Assembly (NCBI GenBank): GCA_963702525.1
Contig: CAVPCY010000017.1
Span: forward strand, 99,662-163,661
Reading direction: 5' to 3'
Source: CAVPCY01 sp963702525
GTDB taxonomy: Bacteria; Actinomycetota; Coriobacteriia; Anaerosomatales; PHET01
DNA: 64,000 nt
The position numbers and the translations under genes were made by a program. The notes beneath the pieces were generated by a model, which saw only the letters and a program-made list of their open reading frames with translations, was not told the origin of the DNA and ran no database searches. The number at the start of each line of letters is the position of its first letter. Position 1 is the stretch's first letter. This document shows positions 60,333 through 64,000 of this stretch, piece by piece.

Positions 60333-61725
60333 CTACCTGCCCTCGAGCGGTACGTAGCTCTCGTGCGCCGCCACGCTCTTGTACGCCGGGCGGATCAGCT
60401 TGCCGCCGTTGGCCAGCTCCTCGAGCCGGTGTGCGCTCCAGCCCACGACGCGCGATATCGCGAAGAGCGGCGTGTAGAGCTCGGCCGGGATGTCGAGCAT
60501 CTTGTAGACGAAGCCCGAGTAGAAGTCGACGTTGGCGCTCACGCCCTTGTAGACCCGGTGGCGGGCCGAGATGATCAGCGGCGCGATGCGCTCCACGCGC
60601 TCGTGCAGCGCGAACTCGTCGGAGAAGCCCTTCTCGGCCGCGAGCCTCTCGGCGTACTCACGCAAGATGATCGTGCGCGGGTCGGACACCGAGTAGACCG
60701 GGTGGCCCATGCCGTAGATGAGCCCGGCGCCGTCGAAGGCCTCTTTGCCAAGCACTCGGTGCAGGTAGTCGGCGATCTGCTCGTCGTCGTCCCACGCGCC
60801 GACCTGGGACTTCAGGTCGTCGATCATCTCTACGACTTTGAGGTTGGCGCCGCCGTGGCGCGGTCCCTTGAGCGAGCCGAGCGATGCAGCGATCGACGAG
60901 TAGGTGTCGGTGCCGGTCGACGAGACCACGTGGGTGGCGAAGGTCGAGTTGTTGCCGCCGCCGTGCTCGGCGTGCAAGACGAGCATCATGTCGAGAATCA
61001 GCGCCTCGAGCTCGGTGAACTCGCTGTTGGGCCGCAGGATGTGCAGGAAGTTCTCGGCGGTCGAGTACTCGGGCTCGGGCTGGTGGATCACGAGGCTCTG
61101 GTCGTAGAACTCCTCGAGGTAGGCCTGATAGGCGTAGACCGCGAGCAGCGGCAGCTTGGCGATCAGGTGCAGGCTTTGGCGCAAGACGTTGCGCGTCGTG
61201 GTGCTGCTGCCCTGCGGGTCGAGCGTGTAGAGGCTGAGCACGCAGCGCATCATGGCGTTCATCACGTCGCGGCTGGGCATCCGCAGGATCGCGTCGTGCA
61301 CGAACGAGCGCGGCATCTTTCGCGTCGCGGCGAGGTAGCGCCTCGAACTCGTCGAGCTGGGCCTTGGTGGGCAGTTCGCCGAAGAGCAGCAGATACGCCG
61401 TCTCCTCGAAGCCGTGCTGGCCGCCGGCGACGAAGCCGTCGACGAGGTCGGTGACCTCGTAGCCGCGGTAGTAGAGCTGTCCCGGCGCCGGCACCAGCTG
61501 GTCGCCCTCGATCGCGGTGCCCACGACGTCGCCGATCTGGGTCAGTCCGGTGAGCACGCCCTTGCCGGTACGGTCTCGCAGGCCGCGCTTGACGTCGTAC
61601 TCGACGTAGAGCGCCGGATCGACCGGGCACATCTGCTCGGCGATCTCGGTCCAGTTGTCCAAGACGGCAGCTCGGCCGGTGGGAACGCCAAGGGGGGTCT
61701 GGGGAGTGGGATCGTTCTTCGCCAT
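60333..61725 (-). pseudogene. gltA: Citrate synthase, one frameshift
   Basis: About 460 residues after removing one base near 61338 (DEFEA joins YLAATRKMPRSF). The N-terminal part is VLDNWTEIAEQMCPVDPALY; catalytic histidines are in GPRHGGANLKVVEM and YGMGHPVYSVSDPRTI, and the Asp is in the C-terminal SANVDFYSGFVYKMLDIPAE. It makes citrate from oxaloacetate and acetyl-CoA; methylcitrate synthase cannot be excluded. It is the monocistronic leftward gene between PadR and DUF169. The frame break is likely a technical insertion. Confidence 0.87.
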
Positions 61726-61911
61726 GGGTGCCCTTCAGTCAACAGGGGTGTGCGTGTGGGGGTCGCCTATGTGTGATGCGAGACGAGTTTCTCGGGGAGT
61801 GACACTTTACAGCACATCGCGCCAGGTTTCGCGGTCGCGGTCTCGAATCGCGGGTGCGAATAGGAGTATTCCCTGGTTGCGAGGGGATGGGTGCGGCGGG
61901 CTCGCGCTCGC

Positions 61912-62667
61912 CTAGCGAGGGCCTTGGCGCTCGCGGAGTTTGAGCCAGTCCTCCATCTGCAGGAAGCTGCCGTCGACGTTGCGCTCCATCTCGAGCAGCA
62001 GGTTCCACGGCACGGTGAAGGTGAGGATCTCACGGTCGACGCGGTGGCGTTGCGAGATGTCGAAGAAGCCGATGACCCCGCGCGGGTGGTTGCTCTCGGC
62101 TTCCTTGAGCGCCCAAAGGATCGGCTGGCACGCCGCAGCGAAGCCAGCGATGACGCTGTCGCCGGTGCCGCGCTCGTAGTCGGTCATCGTGACGAGTGCT
62201 GAGAGCTGGTCGGGGTTCACGAAGAAGGTGACGACCTCCGGGCGCTCGTCGTCGGCGAGCTGCTCCAGCGGCTTGAGGACGACGAACTCGGCAGGCACGT
62301 CTCGGAAGGGCACCGTGTCCAGCCACGAGTGGACCTGCTCGGGCGACTTGAAGAACCGCTCGCCCTCGCCCATGCGAGAGGTGGCGCGGACCTGCTCGCC
62401 GCTGCCGGTGGAGAGCAGCAGGTCGATCTCAAGGCCGCACTGCTCGTACTGGTTGCCGAATCCGAGTGCCGTTCCACCGCCGGCGCAGCCGAAGGTGGTG
62501 CGGTCGTAGACGGCGGTGCGCCCCTTCGACACCGCGATGAGCGTTGCCATCACGCAGCCCCACACGCCCTCGCGAAACGAAAGCGCGTCGGCGGGCTTGT
62601 CGTCGGCGAGCACGACTGCGACTGGAGATGAGGTGAGGCCGAGCGCCTCGACGAGCCTGCTGTTCAT
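61912..62667 (-). CDS. DUF169 protein
   Basis: 251 residues of DUF169 (COG2043). SRLVEALGLTSSPVAVVLAD, RTTFGCAGGGTALGFGNQYE and FFVNPDQLSALVTMTDYERG are typical, with cysteines in VWGCVM, FGCAGG and FAAACQP that may hold a cofactor. The family is common in anaerobic archaea and bacteria and its role is unknown. ATG 62667 follows CCAAGGAGGTC eight bases upstream. The HD-GYP frame upstream reads through into this gene without a stop, which suggests a further frame disruption or a fusion. Confidence 0.82.
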   Translation of the reverse strand: MNSRLVEALGLTSSPVAVVLADDKPADALSFREGVWGCVMATLIAVSKGRTAVYDRTTFGCAGGGTALGFGNQYEQCGLEIDLLLSTGSGEQVRATSRMGEGERFFKSPEQVHSWLDTVPFRDVPAEFVVLKPLEQLADDERPEVVTFFVNPDQLSALVTMTDYERGTGDSVIAGFAAACQPILWALKEAESNHPRGVIGFFDISQRHRVDREILTFTVPWNLLLEMERNVDGSFLQMEDWLKLRERQGPR

Positions 62668-62710
62668 GCCTCGCGACCTCCTTGGAGTGGGTCGCGAGAC
62701 AGCATAGCAA

Positions 62711-64000
62711 CTACTCAGAGAAAGCGGCTTGTCGGCGCGCCAGGCGGTGGCCATGGGTAGGGTCGCGGGCAGCTCGGCGCGGCCGGTCGCGACCGCCTCG
62801 TCCTGGAGCAGCTTGAGGAACGCCTCGGCGACCACGGGGTCGAACTGCGTGCCGGAGTTGTCGCGGATCTCGCGCATCGCGGCCTCGAGCGACAGGCCCT
62901 CGCGGTAGGGGCGGTCCGAGACCATCGCGTTGAAGGCGTCGGCGACCGAGATGATGCGCGCTCCGAACGGGATCGCCTCGCCGCAGATGCCCGACGGGTA
63001 GCCGCCTCCGCCGTAGCGCTCGTGGTGGAAGAGTACGAGCGGCACCATGTCGCGCAGGAAGTCGAGCGGTGCGAGGATGTCGGCGCCGATGGCCGGGTGG
63101 CGGTTGATCGTCTGGCGCTCTTCTTCGGTCAGAGCGGCCCGGCTTGAGCAGGATGGCGCCGTCGATGCCGATCTTGCCGATGTCGTGCAGGGTGGCGGCG
63201 ATGCGGATCTTCTGCACGTCGGCCGTATCGAGGCCGAGGGCCTCCGCGAGTGCGACCGCAAGGGTGGTGACCTCGTTGGAGTGACCCGCGGTGTAGGGGT
63301 CCTTGGCGTCGACGGCCGCAGCGAGCGCGGTGATCGTGCCCAGGAACGTGTCCTCGAGATCGCCATAGAGGCGCGCGTTCTCGATCGCCATGCCCAGTTG
63401 TCCGGCGATCGAGGTCACCACGTGCAGGTTCTCCTCGGTGAACTCCTCCGATGTCTTCGTGCGGCTCACGCATATCACGCCGATGACGCTGTTCTTGGAC
63501 ATGATCGGAGCGCAGATCGCCGAGGAGATGTCGTCGCGAAGCAACTCGTCGAGGAGGTCCACGTGCGCCGCGTGCGGAAGCGACAGCGGGCGGTTGTTGT
63601 GCGCGACCCACCCCGCGATACCCTCGCCAACGGGGACGTGGGTGCTCGCCACGATCTCGTGGTCGATGCCGTTCGAGGCCGCAATCGTCAGACAGTCGCC
63701 GGTGTCGTCGATGAGCATGATCGACCCGGAGTCCGCGCTGGTGACCGTCACAAGCTGCTCGAGCGCCCCGTCGAGCACGGCGTCGAGATCGATGCTGCTG
63801 CCCAGAGCGAAGGCGAGCTCGTTGAGGGCGGTGAGCTCCCGGACTCGCTGCGTCTTCTCGTCGAACAGATGCGCGTTGCGCATGCTGATGGCCGCCTCGG
63901 CCACGACGATCTGACAGGAAGCGCACATCTTGGGTGGAGTAGGACTCCCCAGAGAGCTTCGGCCCGAGGATGAGCACGCCGAGCGAGGAGTCGTCTGGGG
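62711..64000 (-). pseudogene. GAF/HD-GYP cyclic-di-GMP phosphodiesterase, partial and frameshifted
   Basis: The 5' end is beyond the right edge. At least two GAF-like sensor parts are seen: GVLILGPKLSGESYSTQDVR then a frame break near 63909-63912, followed by VVAEAAISMRNAHLFDEKTQ and LTVTSADSGSIMLIDDTGDC-like residues. The HD-GYP domain has AATLHDIGKIGIDGAILLKP, then a break near 63136-63140, TEEERQTINRHPAIGADILA and LFHHERYGGGGYPSGICGEA. The HD and GYP residues are intact. It should degrade c-di-GMP to GMP and control motility or biofilm. Its stop in one frame is 62711; the other frame runs on into DUF169. Confidence 0.83.

Noticed and set aside
55231..63950. Programmed ribosomal frameshifting as explanation of the many broken genes
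   Set aside because: No consistent slippery heptamer or stimulatory hairpin, and unrelated families are hit; technical insertion is simpler.

Overview
The window looks like a chromosome segment of a high-GC, anaerobic actinobacterium of the Coriobacteriia type; this lineage call is an inference from gene content. It combines GC-rich codon use and many GTG starts with Veg, SpoVG and AbrB proteins, a V-type ATPase, 2-hydroxyacyl-CoA dehydratase activase-type proteins, an NfnAB-like ferredoxin/NADPH pair, the UPF0210 + ACT pair and DUF951. No rRNA operon or CRISPR array was seen. Two tRNAs are present: Gln(TTG) and initiator Met(CAT).

Layout. (1) 1-5.1 kb: a truncated unknown, an ImmA/IrrE-like protein lacking its catalytic Glu, a ROK kinase, an unusual DUF362-ferredoxin protein with a DnaA-lid-like N-terminus, and a membrane protein. 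(2) 5.1-21.1 kb: a housekeeping block in nearly the order known from Bacillus subtilis (rsmI, abrB, metG, tatD, yabE-like, rsmA/ksgA, veg, ispE, spoVG, glmU, prs, ctc, pth), interrupted by a three-gene leftward cassette of CoA-dehydratase-activase proteins. (3) 21-33.5 kb: an M23 peptidase, an NfnAB-like pair, then a surface cluster (LytTR regulator, anchored DUF916-like protein, two secreted proteins with similar C-termini, one carrying a NIDO-like domain), UPF0210 + ACT, DUF951, and an M23-like protein. (4) 33.7-42.8 kb: a complete V-type ATPase operon (H/G-I-K-E-C-F-A-B-small membrane protein-D) whose K subunit keeps the Na+ ligands. (5) 42.8-47.1 kb: leftward PmbA/TldD and NlpC/P60 genes. 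(6) 47.3-54 kb: an accessory island with a tyrosine recombinase, several toxin-antitoxin modules (VapBC, BrnTA, Phd-GNAT, an orphan MazE-like antitoxin), a NERD protein and a DUF1016 nuclease, around tRNA-fMet. (7) 54-64 kb: assorted genes (membrane protein, aminotransferase of foreign-looking composition, flavodoxin, META lipoprotein, PadR-ABC1 kinase, citrate synthase, DUF169, GAF/HD-GYP), many apparently frameshifted.

Sequence quality. About twenty single-base frame disruptions can be located by protein-family continuity, and nearly all are repaired by removing one base, often in a short G/C run. They cluster right of 55 kb and spare the V-ATPase operon. They look like assembly insertion errors rather than real decay, so the entries typed 'pseudogene' are probably intact genes in the organism.

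How it fits together: Na+ cycling by the V-ATPase, electron bifurcation by NfnAB-like enzymes and radical-type CoA chemistry fit an anaerobic fermentative or syntrophic life. The surface cluster and the DnaA-lid/DUF362 fusion are the most unusual items.
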